From Symsagittifera roscoffensis (taxonomy: Eukaryota; Xenacoelomorpha; Acoela; Convolutidae), in assembly GCF_963678635.1 (NCBI RefSeq), contig NC_087069.1:28138303-28202302 (forward strand): a DNA stretch of 64,000 nt, read 5' to 3'. Each line of letters begins with the position of its first letter. Positions within the stretch are counted from its first letter, which is position 1. Both the position numbers and the translations under genes were made by a program. Below, in pieces: positions 30,983 through 45,200 of the stretch. Under the pieces are notes generated by a model. That model made no database searches, was not told the DNA's origin, and was given only the letters and a program-made list of their open reading frames with translations.

Positions 30983-32122
30983 TGTAACGCACCTCCGATA
31001 CTTCAATTTTTGACAACTCTTATAAAACCGCATATATTGGCAATAAGATTTGCATCCTTTGAGTGTACTCTGGTATCACCCAATTACAGGTTTGGTAATT
31101 CAAATTCAGTAAAGTTTTTATTCAATTTTTTAAATTCAAGTTTGTGACGTTTCTTATATCCAACTTCATTGGAAAAGTTTAGAATGACATAAAAAACGTC
31201 ACATCTCGGAAACTAAAAGCAATTGAGCAGTCGAATTTGGAGGCAAGAGTTGCAACCCCTGAGAGTACTCTACAGTACCCAACCACAGCGTTGGGAATTT
31301 CATATTTTGAGAAAGTTCAAATTTAAATTTTTAAAACTACAAAGATTTGAGCAGTCATATTTGGAGGCAAGATTCGTAACCCCTGAGAATACTGTGCCAG
31401 CCCTCAAATACAGGGTTAGGAATTTCAAATTTATGAAAGAACTAAATTTCAAGTTTTCTTCCACGAAAATTTTAAGTTTCAGTTTTTTGATACAAGAGAA
31501 AATCACGAAAAGCGTCATATCTCGAACACTAAAAGGATTTGAGCAGTCATGATAATATGTGCAACTGCTGGGAACACCCTGACAGAGCCTCACTCTAGAG
31601 ATGAGAATTCAAATTTGTGAAAATTTTTATAAGTTCTTTGAATAATTTGAAAAAAAAAACACAAAAAAAGGTCACATCTCGTAAAACTAAGAAAATTTGA
31701 GCAGTTGCATTTGGAAGCAAGATTTGCAACTTCAAAATTCTGAAAGTACCTTCACAGTACTTAACGACAGGGTTGGGAATTTCAAACTTTCTGAATGTTT
31801 TAAATTCAACTTTTCTGAAAATTAAAAAACAAAATCATAAAAACGTCATATATCGAAAAGTAATGACTTGAGCAGTCATCCTTGGTTGGAGGTAATATTT
31901 GCAGCCTCTACGTGTATGTTGCTAGCGCCTAACTGCAGGGCTAGGAATTTCGAGTTATTCTTTCCAAACTTCTTTCAAATCTAAATCTTCTGAGATTTAA
32001 GAAAAACAATCATAAAAACGTCATATCTCGAAAACTACGAGGATTGGATCAGTCATAATTGGAGGCCCATTTTGCAACCTCTACGAAAACCCTCCCACAG
32101 CATAACACCATAAGGTTTCTAC
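30983..32122. repeat. Degenerate tandem repeat (unit 2)
   Basis: Copy of 330-1470. Confidence 0.85.
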
Positions 32123-33451
32123 TTTTAAACTTTTGAATCGAACACTGAGTTCAAACTGGAAACTCGAGTAAAATTTTCAACCCTTGCAATATACGATATA
32201 GCTTAATCGTGAAAAAATTCTTTCGTTAAACGTGCAAAAATAATACGTTGAAAAACTTAAGCATTGCGAGATAGTGAAGCCTGCATTTAATTAGATAAGA
32301 AATGTGCACAAACTAATCCTGATGCATGGGTTCGAATCCTGAATTCTTTAACGTTCTTCAAGGCTTTTTCTACCTCTTTTCGTGCAGATTGCAAAGTTGG
32401 AAGGACTTTTGTGGTTTTCTTTAACTTTTTGCACGCAAATCAGATACCACACAAAATATCAGACTGGGTTAACTAAATTTTATTTCAGAAGAAGAAGAAT
32501 TAATTTCTCGCTACGAAAGTCATTTTAGTCAAAGTAGTTTCACAAAATTTTAAGCAACTCTGAGAGGACAGCGAACGAGTCCTTCTGGATTGCATGGTGA
32601 TGCCCCAAACTCAGAAATATTCGGAAAAACCTATTAATTATGGAAGCATGGTAGTGAAATGAACAAAACTAAATAACTTTGTTGATAAACAAAATTAGCG
32701 AAAATAAATAAATAACATCTGCCTTTTCGACTTCATAAAAATATCGCTCAACAAATCTGACGATTTTAGTGGCACGTGAAACAATTTCCTGGCGATATAA
32801 ACCTGAAGTTTAGCCAGTTTATGGGTTAAACTTGCCATAATTGGCTGCAAATTGAAAGAAAAAATCAGATTTTGTTTTTGTAATCTTCAGAAACTCGCTT
32901 GTCGTATCCCCCCATATTCGGTTCAAAACTAAAGGTTGACTTATTCACTTTGCGGTTACTAATTCTACTAACTGCACCTCGTCTCTAAAGCATCACTTAC
33001 ACTAAAAGAATTGGATGGAGGCTTTCTGGACGTTGGGAACAAGCCCAAAAAGTAACCAGTGAACAAATCGAAGTGGGGTTTGCAAATAGTCAGAGACTAT
33101 ATGAAAAGCAAATTGTTTAACACACTGTAAAGCGCCCTGAAATCAACGCTAGATGGAGGCAAAATCATTAGCAGTTAACTGCAAATGCGTTTTAAACGAT
33201 GCCTTCTTCGCTTAAAAGTTATAAATCTAGATAATAAGCTACTGATTACACTAGTCATCAGCATAGTGTATTGGTACGAACCTTTTTTCTAATCTAACTC
33301 GCAAATAGAAGTGCTCATTGAAATTGGAAAGTATTTACTTGTTTCGGTCATTGTTTTCTGATATTGTTTTGCACGAAATTAATGTGATTATTGAATGAGA
33401 ACTTAGAATCAACATGAAGAAACGCTTGTTAGAGTTAAATTATTGATGTAC

Positions 33452-34502
33452 AAGAGCGATCTTTGAGCATTAAGTTAGGATACGTTTTAACGTAGTTCTA
33501 TCCGTTTTTAGTGACAATATGTTAACATTTAGCCACTTATTCAACGCTTTGAGATAGTTATTGAAAATTTCAATTGAGCCTGTTAAACACGTTGTTTGTA
33601 GCATCTGCACATAAAAAACTTTTCTCGAATTGCTAAATTTAGTTAGGTTATTGATATATTTGAGGAACATTAGGGGTCCCAAAATGTAACCCTTTGGCAC
33701 AACGCAGTTCAGTTCAAGCCACAAAAATTGAGTTTCCTATTTGGGTTAGCTACGATTTTAAAGGTAGCTTTTGGACCATAGTAATGTCTGTTCACTTTTT
33801 CCATGCATGTCTAAATTTTTGAAAAGAATTGTATGATCAAGTGATCGAACGCCATTTTCAAATCCAGAAAAACAGTTCTCTTTATCGATTTTTTCTTCTC
33901 CGATCGCTTCATTTCAATTTTTTTGGACTGCAATTGACGGAAAAAAAATAACTTAACATAAACTAGGGAATAACTATCCAGGTATTCGTATACTCTGTTA
34001 ACCATAGCACGCTGAAAATTTTTACTTCAGCTTATGAAAAGGGATATTGAACGGTAAGTTCCCAAACTGAGCTTTGATCCTTCTTTTCAAAGCTGATGAA
34101 CTATGGCTTTGACCAAGGAGCTGTGGAAGAACGCTGATTTCAACAATTTATCAATCAGAATTTTCAGTTCTTACAATGACATTGCCAAAATTAATGAAAC
34201 CTGTGGATGTCTTATTCTGCTTGGATGTAAAGATTTCATCTATTTCCAGTTCTTTTACTGGTGTGTTACGCAAATAAAAGTTGATTTTCTCCAGGTTTTG
34301 CTCTGACTTAGAACCTAATTTTTTATTGGACAGGTTAAGTCCGATAGTTGATAAAAATCTAAATTCATTTGCAAAGTCTAGATGAGACGAGATGACTTCG
34401 ATTATGTTTTTAATTGAAAAGTTTTTTTTCTTTATTGTTAAATGCAGCGCCCATAATTTCATTTAGTTTTTTTAGGCCTTTCTTGATTCACCAATTCATT
34501 TT
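33452..34502 (-). pseudogene. Non-LTR retrotransposon RT remnant (unit 2)
   Basis: Copy of 2800-3850 with the same stops and frame changes, so the retrotransposon had already decayed before the 30-kb duplication. RT block pieces lie at 33470-33724, 33811-34005 and 34151-34462. An ORF1-like remnant corresponding to 4650-5360 follows at about 35302-36010. Confidence 0.75.
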
Positions 34503-36925
34503 CGATCTCAGTTTCTTCCTAGTGAGTTTGAAATGTTTTCATTCAATCGAGGCTAATTGTTTTTACCTGACTTTATTTAGCCGGTTACGTTTTGCAGTCA
34601 AATATGTAATCAAATTATTGATTCAGGAACAGGGCGCTTTTTTTCTCCGAAGTTGATGATCTAAAAAAATACTTGCTTTAATACTATTTTAATTTGATTC
34701 AAACTGTTGAAAGCAATCATCTAATGGTTCTGAATAATTCGCAATTTGCATCGATTATCAGTGTCAACTTCATAAACCTAGTATCACAATAAGTAAAGTC
34801 TTTTTTGTGCGATGTGTTAAACTCATAAGTGTTCGGAGAGTGGTCAGAAAGGGATATTTAGCTCGTACCTGCGCAGATTAGACTTTTAAGTCTTTAATAA
34901 TGAAGTGATCTAAAAGAGTTTCACTTGTATCTGCAATTCCATTGATTTTTTAATGCTACTTGCAATGCACATAATTTCAATTACTATTTTACAGACCTGT
35001 CGTGAGTCACCAAAACATTTTTGAATTACTAATATGTATCTCTTATATTTTTAATTTCCGATCTTAGTTTCTTCCTAGAAATTTTGAAATGTTTAACACG
35101 CCAGTAACCGTGAACTAAGATCCCTCCTCCGTTCTTTCTACTTTTGCGCAGTATAGTATTGTAACCAGGTTTTACTTAGGCATATCATAGTAGGTGGTGA
35201 CTCAAAGTTGGTTATTAATGCTTCCATTTCATCATGGAGTTTACTTACAGATCTTCCATATAATGTTTTTTTAAAACGTTCGCAAATTTAGGGTTCAACG
35301 AATAAGCGACTCTCAACTGAGGAAACAAAGGATTTCACGAGTAGTTGATTAGGTTCCAGTGCAACAGCTCCGTTTTGGAAATAGTTCTTGTCATTATAGC
35401 TGTATCCTAGAAACTCAATCTTCATACAGACCATTTATTCGATCAGCACGTTAACCTTTCTTCCGTTGAATAAATATGGCTCCTTGTTCATTTCAGCTCG
35501 ACTCAATTCTGTGATCATTCCGAATCATTCGCATGAATTTCATTCGCGGAAGGCTCAGATTCTTGAATACTTTGATAGTACTTGTGTGCTCATTCCCAGA
35601 CATATTTTCCTTGTTTTGTAGTATTTTAATTTTCGCAATGCTGCTATTGAAGCGCACGATCACTGGTTTTTCTCGAAAATTTTTGTTCCCCGTCGGTAAC
35701 CTGTAGGCAGTTAAAATATTTTGAACTGTGACATTGGCTCCTTTTTTTCACTCATACCAATCACTTCATCAATTGTTTCGCCGTAGTTTTCCCTGGTTTC
35801 ATTCATTAGCAGCCTATTATTCGTATGTTGTCGCTTCTATTGTAGTTTTCAGTTTTTTTTTTCTGAATCTGACAACGTCTTGAAATAACTTGTTTTTTCG
35901 CTGGTACACCTCGTACAACGTTTTTTTTCCTCTTTTATTCCAGCTACTGTATTTTTGACGGCTTGTTCAATTGAGGCAATTTTATTTTTTTTCGGGAGAT
36001 TCATTAATTTGTGGCGCTAGTTTCTGCATTGGCTGTTCTTACTGCAGCTTGGATTTTATGTGATATATTATCAGTTTCTCCACAAGGACTTATTACTTCG
36101 CATGTTCTCTTGTTTTCGGGCTGTGCCATTGGAGTTATTGGTGTTTGATCCCGATAACGTAAATGTGGGTAGTTGTTAACGTCAGAATTATTTAACTCTC
36201 GAAATTGGCGTTTGCTTTTATTACACCAATGGAGTCAATAGTTTTAGTATTTGAGTCATTTTTCTTCTCTGAAGCCATGTAATAAGTTTATCACAACAGT
36301 TACGCTTCACTTCTTCCAGTTTTGATTCTTAAGTTCATCACAACAATTTGAAACCCTTTCCACTTTTGAGTCGATGAAAGAAGTCTGCAAAAGATTTCGC
36401 TGTGTAGAAGAGGCATTGTTTTTCAAGTGAAGAGTCATTTTTTGTTTTAAGTTATTTTACTCGAGTAGTCATTGCTAATTTTAGGTGAGCTTATTTCCGG
36501 TGCCCAACCCATATGCTCAAACATTTTTTAAAAAGTGATTCGTTTTTCAATTTATTGAAAACTAGTGGGAATTAAAAACTAGCTAAAACTAGTGGGATCT
36601 GCTGCTGTTTGCACAGCAGCCGGCAATACTTGTTTATTATTACATAACTCGTATTTTTAACGGGAGAATCTCTGATCTCGTTGTTTGTTTTTTTTTTATT
36701 AACAATAATTGTGTAGTAATTAAATGTATTTGGCCACTATTGTAAATATATTTTTTTATCGCTGGAAAGCACTGGTAGTTTGTAATGCGCGATGTGCGTC
36801 TAATAGAAAATGAAACGTTTCAATCGAAAAATGAGTACTTTTTAATGGTTTTCTAAAAAATCAGGTAATTATTAGCTGGAATGAATGAATTAATGAAGGT
36901 ACCAGAAATACCCCGCTTTTTCCAG

Positions 36926-37156
36926 GTTATGCTCCAAGATTTCCGCCCAGAGCCCAAGGCTACAGTCAAGTGAACTCACAATTCAGAGGCTCGCCTAGAT
37001 ACCCCACCCCTCCCAGACCTGGTGGGTCATTCCGAGGGGCACCCTTTAGACCGGCTCAACCCGGAGACTCGAGTGGGGGCAGTGTCTGGATTAAACCAGA
37101 ACCACCTGAACTGAAGCAGGAAATAGGAATGAGATTCCCTCCGCCTGGTCCTAGAG
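36926..37156 (+). CDS. DHX9: DHX9-like exon Z (unit 2)
   Basis: Identical in reading to 6274-6504, with intact acceptor (TTTTTCCAG) and donor (GTAAGC). Encodes the Pro/Arg/Gly-rich tail with the IKPE and LKQE motifs. Confidence 0.85.
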
Positions 37157-37964
37157 GTAAGCGATTGTCAATAGTTTTTTACTTTCCTCAGAAATTTTCT
37201 GAGATCTTGATTTAATCTGGTTGGATTTTGCTTAATAGTTTCCTTATTAAACATTTTTGAATTGTTTGAATTTTCATTTTTTGGTTGTGATTTTGTTTTT
37301 TCAACTGTTCTAAGGTACCGTTGAAGAAGTTGTTAGCATCGAAATGTTTTTTTTCTGTTCAATTGCTCTCTTAATCATGATAACTCGAGAACTCGTATCA
37401 AGAAAAATTTATCATGTGTCTGATGAACAGTGGTGGAGACTGAGAGCAAAGACCCAAATCATTGTTGATTAATCTCCGCAAGCGAACCAGTACAATTTTT
37501 GGCCTCTTTTTAAAATTAAATTAGACTAATAATTGTTTTATATACTTGCTTTCGAGCCTTAAATTTGTGTGAAAGTGAAACCGTATTTTCATTACCTATA
37601 AGTCAAGGTAACAATGTAACCGGAAACTGATTTTTCACTGATTAAGTTTTTTTTTTCATTTTGTGCACCATGAAATACATTCATTTAATGAGTATACTAC
37701 CACTAATACTTTCAGCGTGAAAAAATAAATAACTTGCTACTTGTTTTCAGAAATTTAAATTAGAAAAATTATTGTCCGTGTCTTCGATTCGATCTCCGAT
37801 GAACACGGCAATCGAACTAAAAATTCGATTTTGTTTCGAGCTTGGGTTATCGCTTATGAAACAAATGGATATGCTTTTATGCACATTTAAAGTTTTTTCG
37901 GGATCTATTTATTTTAGTTTATTGTTACTTTACTTAAAATGAATATAACTTTTCTTTTGAGGAG

Positions 37965-38098
37965 GTTACGGATCACCCAGGCCCCCAATTGGAGGATATG
38001 GAAGAGGCGGTAGAACTGGGGTTGCGGGAGGCTTCAGAGGGGGATCTAGAGGTCCACCGCCGCCACCAAGTGCATATAGGTTCAATTACAATCGCTGA
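37965..38098 (+). CDS. DHX9: DHX9-like terminal exon W (unit 2)
   Basis: Identical in reading to 7313-7446, ending YRFNYNR and TGA at 38096-38098. It completes the truncated gene copy that begins at 22303; the V-X-Y-Z-W product would be roughly 305 residues of OB-fold and RGG tail without helicase motifs. Confidence 0.85.
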
Positions 38099-38314
38099 AG
38101 GAACGTGGAACGTTATCGGATAGAAAAGCGGAAGCTCAATTTAATGATGCAATATTATCTCCATAGTACAAAAATCTGAACTATAAAACTACTCAAAAAC
38201 TTTGGTTGTCTCTTCAAAATATTTAAATTTGATTCAACTTTCAGTGTTCTAAAGATAAGGTTTATTATTTTTCTGATGTAATCAATTAATGTTTTATGGA
38301 AAATTTTTTCTCTA

Positions 38315-39116
38315 CGAAGTAGACTTCTAATTAGGTAGCTTTTTGAATATAATCTCAGCCTTTGATCAGGATCAATCTTGATTTTGTTTTTAAGTTCAAT
38401 GGTGGCCAGTCAACGCTCTTCAATCATGAAAATGCAAACAAAAGTAAAGATATTCAAGGATTGATCAGGGGAGGATTTACGGGGGGGGGGGGGGGGGGGG
38501 GGGGGTGCGGATGCCCCCCTTCCTCAGGTATTCGACCCCCTGACGACCCAAAGGGTTCCCCCTTTGTACTATTTTGAGATATCCATTTTTGGCTGACGGA
38601 CCCTAAAACTTTTCTAAAGGCGCCTTGGGCGGCAATATATGCTAAATTTGAGGGGGATTTTCCAAAAAAGCCTAAAAACGTCTTTTTTGGCTTGTTTCTT
38701 TCCTGCGGCGCAGAAAATTTGGCCAAAACAGTGTCTTTTTGGTGCTTTGGCAGAGCTCGGAAAATCAATTTGGTCGACCTAAAAAAAAAGGTCGATAAAA
38801 TTTTCGAACTTTTTAAAAATCCGCCCCCCTCGAGAAAATCCTAGATCCGCCCCTGAAGTGATCGGCTTGTTTTTTCTCGACCAATCAGGTTCATTTGTGT
38901 GCTGTTGGATTTGCGATCCCTATATAACCAATGTTTTTTTCTTTTTTTTTCTAAAGCAGTTTTTTCAAACTTCAATGCACGAAGTAAAGACTTCTAATTA
39001 GGTAGCTTTTTAAACATACTCTATCTTTGATCAGGACCAAACTTGAATTTGTTTTTAAGTTCACTGGTGGCCATTTAACGCTCTTCAATCATGAAAATGC
39101 AAACAAAAGTAAAGAT
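38315..39116. repeat. Direct repeat pair flanking the MITE (unit 2)
   Basis: Copies of 7663-7800 and 8315-8451 at 38315-38452 and 38980-39116. Confidence 0.8.
38466..38855. mobile_element. hAT-like MITE with 25-G run (unit 2)
   Basis: Copy of 7814-8189; its G-run at 38481-38505 is 25 bases against 12 in unit 1, accounting for most of the length difference between the two copies here. Confidence 0.6.
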
Positions 39117-39190
39117 TTTGATTAAGATGAATGAACGCAGTGACGACTCTTATATAGGTCTTGCAGATTTTTGTTTAACATCTTTTGAAA

Positions 39191-42100
39191 GCGTGAACTC
39201 TTTTTGAAAAGTTATGAGGGTTTGAGCAATGCCAATTTGGCTAATATGGGAAAATTAAAGCACGAGTTGTTTCGTCCTACTAACCCGTAAGCGTCTATTT
39301 AATACGCTGAAAAATCATAGAACCGAGTCAAGATGATTGGTGTAATCAATACGCCACTAGACCTTTAAAGCCTCATTTTGTTTTTGGCATACCAGCTGGG
39401 GGTTTATTGCTGATTTCCAAACCTGCTTAAAGAACATTGAACAGCTGTCGAAATATTCAAGGATTTGCTCTAACAAAGGCAGTAGTGTTCTTTTTATTTG
39501 AGGAGCGTAATAATCGAAATTTATGCTAAGCATTTAGAAAAACATTGCCATTAATTATGGAAACTTGAATTGATTTTGACCCCCACTCAAATGTAATTTT
39601 CCTAAATGCCCTTTTAATGAGGAGTCAGTGATGCATTTTTTAGAATCACGGGTTGAAATGAGACAAAATTTCAGAAGCTTAACCTTCATGATTTGCTCTC
39701 CTCTTCCCGAGTTCTCGTATCCAACCATAGCTCACTTTTTCTAATAAACGAAGTTACTGAGCCAGTTTTCGAAATTCCAAACTCATCTATCCTAATTTTT
39801 TCAAATAAATTAATTAATTTAATTTCTATTTGGTTATGAAGAACAAACGATCAGTCTAAGCTTTATGCTTTTAATTTTCCCCTTCATTCTCGCACTGACA
39901 AACTGGGGATTGAAATTGTCTAAGATTAGATTTTTAAGCAGTTGATATGCTGTATAAAAGAAGTCTAGTTGTGGTAGCCGATTTGGATACGTAAAATAAT
40001 TTAGAATGGATTTGAACGAATTTTCCTTTGTAGAAAAAATTAGTTTTGTTTCCCGAAAAATCTACTTAGGTTTATTATTGCTTTCGTTTCAAAATTCGAG
40101 CTAAATTTTTCACTCTAGAAAAATCTCCATCAGTTCTACAGAGAGTAGGAGAGTAGTTGGACTTACAAGGCAGGCCATTTGGGTTTACCAGAGCTGCTTA
40201 TTTTTAATTGAGGAGAGAATTAATACAAGGAAGTGTGCAATTTTTTCCGCAAATCTGAAGCACTATGGACAAATCCACAAAATTCGGGTGTTCAGTCACC
40301 CAGAAACACTACGAAATCAATTTGATCTACTAAGAATATAAACAGAATGAAGGTGAGTTGATGTCAACCAATGCCTTCCCCCGCCTCCGCGGATATGTTG
40401 CTCTGGCAACTGACAATTCACTTTTTTCCAAACTTTGCTCCTGTTTATTTCTTATTCGTAGCAACAAGTCTTTGTGTGAAGAAGCGAAAAAGAGTCTTAT
40501 TTTTCTTTAATTCATGCCAGGATCCATCTTAAAAGAGGAAATTTTTCTGTGAATTTTCAACAAGTATGTTAGAGGTGTGTATAAAAACTTCCTTTGCTAT
40601 AAATTCGAAGTAATTATTCTTTTAGGTGCACCTGTGTTTGCCTTTCAATAGTAGTTAAAAATGGGACGAATGAAACTCTTTTTAAGCCAAAAATGGCAGG
40701 TTGAAAAGCGCGCTGTGTTTCGAGTTTTTTAGAGATTTTTTTGTGGGGATTTATTTGGAGCTTTTGTGGCTATATATGGTTTTGGATCTACTGTGCTTTT
40801 CTGGAATCCCTTATATTTTCTTGTGATGATTTCCGATAATGTTACCTTTTTTAAGATTTTGTGACCAGAAACAACCGTATTGATTTAAAAGAAACTTCAG
40901 TTGTATGAAAATTTTGAAAAAATGCAGTGTCGAGAAGAAACAATAACCTGTTTATAATCAATTTCAAATTGTTGGCAAAATAGAAATGACCAGTTTTTGC
41001 TTAATTGACTTCGTTTAGGTTCCTCGACTGAAAATGAATGTTGCCAAAAATTAGCATTGACTATAAATACTGTCTGACGGTTAGTCTTGCGGACTAAAAC
41101 GCAGTTTTCTTATGTTTATGGATTGCAATAGCAATAGGTTTTTCAGCAATAGATAATGTGGCAGAGCTGTAAAAATAATTTATTTGAATTGATTTCAAAT
41201 CAATTAAGTTCGATACAAAAAAAATCGATATTGCAAAAATTTTAGTTCTCATTCTCATACGGAATTTAATAAACAAAAATCATGGGGGTACGTGAGGGGC
41301 GTACGTCGTGGTTTGGGGAGTACGTCTTGGGTTGGGGGCTACGTCGTAGGTTGGGGGGTACGTTGAGGAGGACGAGAGGAACTGCTCAAAAAAGCTATTT
41401 TGGGCACTTTGGAAAATTACTACCTATTGGCCGCCCCTGGATGAACGTGTTGGTTCGAGTTTTCCAAAAAGTTGCAAAAATTAGAGTCATTATTTTCAAA
41501 ATTTAATGAATTTTCATGGATTTTATGTACAAAAAAATTCCATTATATTGAAAACAAAAATGGATTATAATCGACTATAATGGAATAAAATGGTTATAAA
41601 TTTTTCAAAAATAATCGATTAAAATGGATTGAAAATCGATTACGTGGTCTAAACATGTCATGATAATCGATTATGTAGACAATATTTTAGTCAATGAAAA
41701 TCCATTATAACCGATTATTACGAATTAAGATTCGGTGCGGGCAAACAACAGAGAATATTGGAATTATTAAAATATGCTTTTCAATTGTTTTTTTTTGCGT
41801 TAATGGTTTGCCTAAAAAAGAACTATATGTATAACTAATAACAAAACTTTCTAAACCAAAAAGAAATTGTTCTTAAAAAAAACGTTCAATAAAACGTTCA
41901 TTTGGTGGCGTCCTTCTTGATGAAGCAACTTCCAGCCAATCAAAATTGAGTATTTAAAATGTCAAAGAAATTGTGAACATCCCAAAAAAGCAAACCAATC
42001 GAGGACCTGAAAATAAACATGACCGATCAGAAAAAGCAGATACATGAATTTTCAAATATCAAAATTGGTTAAAAATTCATTCGATCCCATCGTTCGATCC

Positions 42101-43089
42101 CTCCGTCATTAGAATGTCCTTCTCCCTGTTAGTTTGCTTAAAAAATTGCTCCTGTAACGCTTTCATTGAAAAATATTTTTTAAAAGTAATCCTCGAGTGA
42201 CTCCTACTCTCTGTAGATCTAATGGAGACTTTTCTAGAGTAAAATAAACTTTGCTCAAACTCCGAAACGAAAGCAATAACAAACTTAAGTAGATTTTTTG
42301 GGAAATAAAATTAATTTTTTTTTCCACCTAAGTAAATTTGTTCAAATGCATTCTAAATCATTTCAGGTATCCTAATCGGCTACCATAAGCGGACTTCTTT
42401 TATACAGCATATCAACTACTTAAAAAACTTATCTTAGCCAATTTCAGTCCCCAGTTTGTCAGTGCGAGCATGAAAGGGAAAAATTAAAAGCATAAAGCTT
42501 AGACTGATTGTTTGTTCTTCATAAGCAAACAGAAATTAAATTAATTAATTTATTTAAAAAAATCAGGATAGATGAGCTTGGAATTCCAAAAACTGGGCTC
42601 AATAACTCCTTTTTTTAGAAAAAGTGAGCTATGGATGAATACGAGAAATCGGGAAGAGGAGAGCAAATCATGAGGGTTAAGCTTCTAAAGTTTTGTCTCA
42701 TTTCAACCCGTACTCCTGAAAAATGCATCACTGTTTTCTGCATTCAAAGGGAATTTAGAAAAATTACATTTGAGTGGGGGGTCAAAATCCGAGCATAATT
42801 AGAGGAAAATTAGAACAAATCCCTGAATATTTCGACAGCTGTTCAATGTTCTTTAAGCATCTTGGAAATCATCAATAAACCCCCAATTTGTAAGCCAAAA
42901 CAAAATGGGCCTTTTAGCGTCTAGAGACGTATTGATTACACCAATCATCTTGACTCGGTTCTATGATTTTTGAGCGGATTTAAAAGACGCTTACGGGTTA
43001 GTAGGACGAAACAACTCGTGCTTTTATTTTCCCATATTAGCCAAATTGGCATTGCTCAAACCCTCATAACTTTTCAAAAAGAGGTCACG
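39191..43089. repeat. Long inverted repeat with spacer (unit 2)
   Basis: Arms 39191-40152 and 42200-43089 with the same 2-kb spacer as 8526-12426. The G-rich GGGGTACGT stretch is at 41282-41380. Confidence 0.85.
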
Positions 43090-43213
43090 TTTCCTAAACC
43101 ATCTTTCTAATTTCGAGCTCAAGATAACAGCAATTTTGTGCTGATCTGAAATCATACCGTTCAAAGTTGCTCAAAATTGATTTTGGGAAAAAAAAACGTC
43201 CAGAGAACAAGTC

Positions 43214-43513
43214 AGAAAGTCAGAAAATTAAGTAATCTGTGATCGTAGCCCAGTTTATTGCTTTGTTCATTGCTTCAAGTTGAGTCCATTTTATGCACTG
43301 TAGAATGTAGTTACTTTTGAAAAACAACTGTGATGCGTTATATGTGACAAAGAACTATGGCGTAGAAAGTCAGAAAATTAAGTAATCTGTGATCGTAGCC
43401 CAGTTTATTGCTTTGTTCATTGCTTCAAGTTGAGTCTATTTTATGCACTGTAGAATGTAGTTACTTTTGAAAAACAACTGTGATGCGTTAACTGTGACAA
43501 AGAACTATGGCGT
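43214..43513. repeat. 150-bp tandem duplication (unit 2)
   Basis: Copy of 12551-12850. Confidence 0.95.
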
Positions 43514-45200
43514 AGATCTGAAGTATGTTTTCCTGTATGTTCTTCCTGTATGTTCTTCCTGTATTTGACTACTTCTAGGCAACTTTATTTGCTTCAAGAA
43601 GTTTTCAATTGCTGAGTCAAACTGAAAACTTTTCAGTCGTAAAATGGGTTCCAACATTTTTAAGCAAAAGTTGTCTCAGTGTCGAGAAAATTTGGCATGA
43701 CATTTGATGTCACTGAACTCCACTTAGAGGAGACCAAATTAAACTCTTCGCTATTTTACGCTACTTTGTTTTAAATTACCCCCTCTTTCTGCAGCTTAAT
43801 ACTTAATTTCTTTGTCCTTTATTGCAAAAATTGTATAAAATATTCAGAAAAGGGAAAAAATGTCCAAATTGTTGTTGGTTTTTTGAAAAAAAAACCCTTA
43901 TTTTTGACTTTTAATTCTAAATTATATATTGGTTGAAACATTCTGTGCTAGTAGAACAGCAGGAGGTTATTTTTGTTAATGTTTTTGTTTCTTTATGTGG
44001 ATTTAGTATGGTGCAGTCAGCATATACCTACAAACTTGGGTACTAACAATATATGCGCATATAATAACTTATGTTTACCGTTTTCTTTCTCAACCATTCT
44101 AAAACCAGTTTGCTCAAAAAAAGTTACAAAGGACAGGGAGGGAGGGATTTAGGAGGGGATGGGGACTCTTCCTTGATTTTGTTTTATGGCATCTATTTTC
44201 AGCGCCATTATTTACTAAATTTGAGGAGGAGCGCGATGAGAAGTGCCCAAAAACAACCTTTTTGACTTGTTTTTAGTCTCAAAATATTACCAGTGCCCAA
44301 AAAATGCTGTCTAAATAGTTTCTTTTTTATGTTCTGGATTTTTGCAGGGCTTTATGAAAAAAGGTCCACAAAATGTTCCAAAAGTTGTCGTTTTAAAAAT
44401 CTCATAAAAATACTTGAAACAAGGCTGATCGTATGTCAATGCATAATTTTGAAGGTTCCGGATGCACTTTAGAGCTAATTAAATCTTTGTATGAAAGTTG
44501 ATAAAAATAGTTTAAAAAAAAAATAAACTCTTATTTCTCCTTTATATCCCCCAAACGCCATGTAAAGTAAAAGAGGACGTACTTAGCGTTTCCTATCCCA
44601 ATAAGAAGAACAAAAAAGCTTGCTTCAATTCAATTTTGAAACACTACATCGTGTCGCTTACGCGTGTTATAAGAACGCAAGGTATCTCAAATCATTAACT
44701 ATCCCAAATTGGCCAAATGAGCAGTTTTCAAACCCCATAACTGAACATACAAAAATTACAAGTGAAGTTTTGGTACGTTTGGAGCTCCGGACAACGATGA
44801 TATGAAGTTTTTGTCTAAAATTGTTGGCTAAAAAGTCGAAAATTGAATGAAGAACAAAACCACCTCAAGCATAATTTTACGTTTTCTCGGAAACTTTGAA
44901 AATAAAGACCGCATAGAAATTTTTATTCTGATGTTTTGAACTCAAACATAACATTTAAGAATTCCTACCTTAAATTTAGCCTTTTACGCCCTGTTTTAAA
45001 AAAAGGACCTACAGTTTAGACTTTTTCTGTTATGGGGCCCAAAACTACGAAAACATTCTTCAGCTAATATGTTTGAAATTATGGTTCAATTTACTTCGTG
45101 TTTTGTAATTTCAACAAACATTTTAAATGAAAAGCAAAAAACTGAAGTGTGGCCCGTACTACAAAAGAGAACTCACAATTTATTTCAGGGAAACTGTTTT

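Larger units (their letters stand above)
28918..32341. repeat. Nested tandem duplication, second copy
   Basis: Positions 28918-30653 match 22741-27227 with most of the satellite missing, and 30654-32341 match 27228-28914. It therefore contains a second exon X (29719-29973) and a second exon Y (30861-30958). A small indel near 30611 (shorter than at 27180) distinguishes the copies. Confidence 0.92.
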
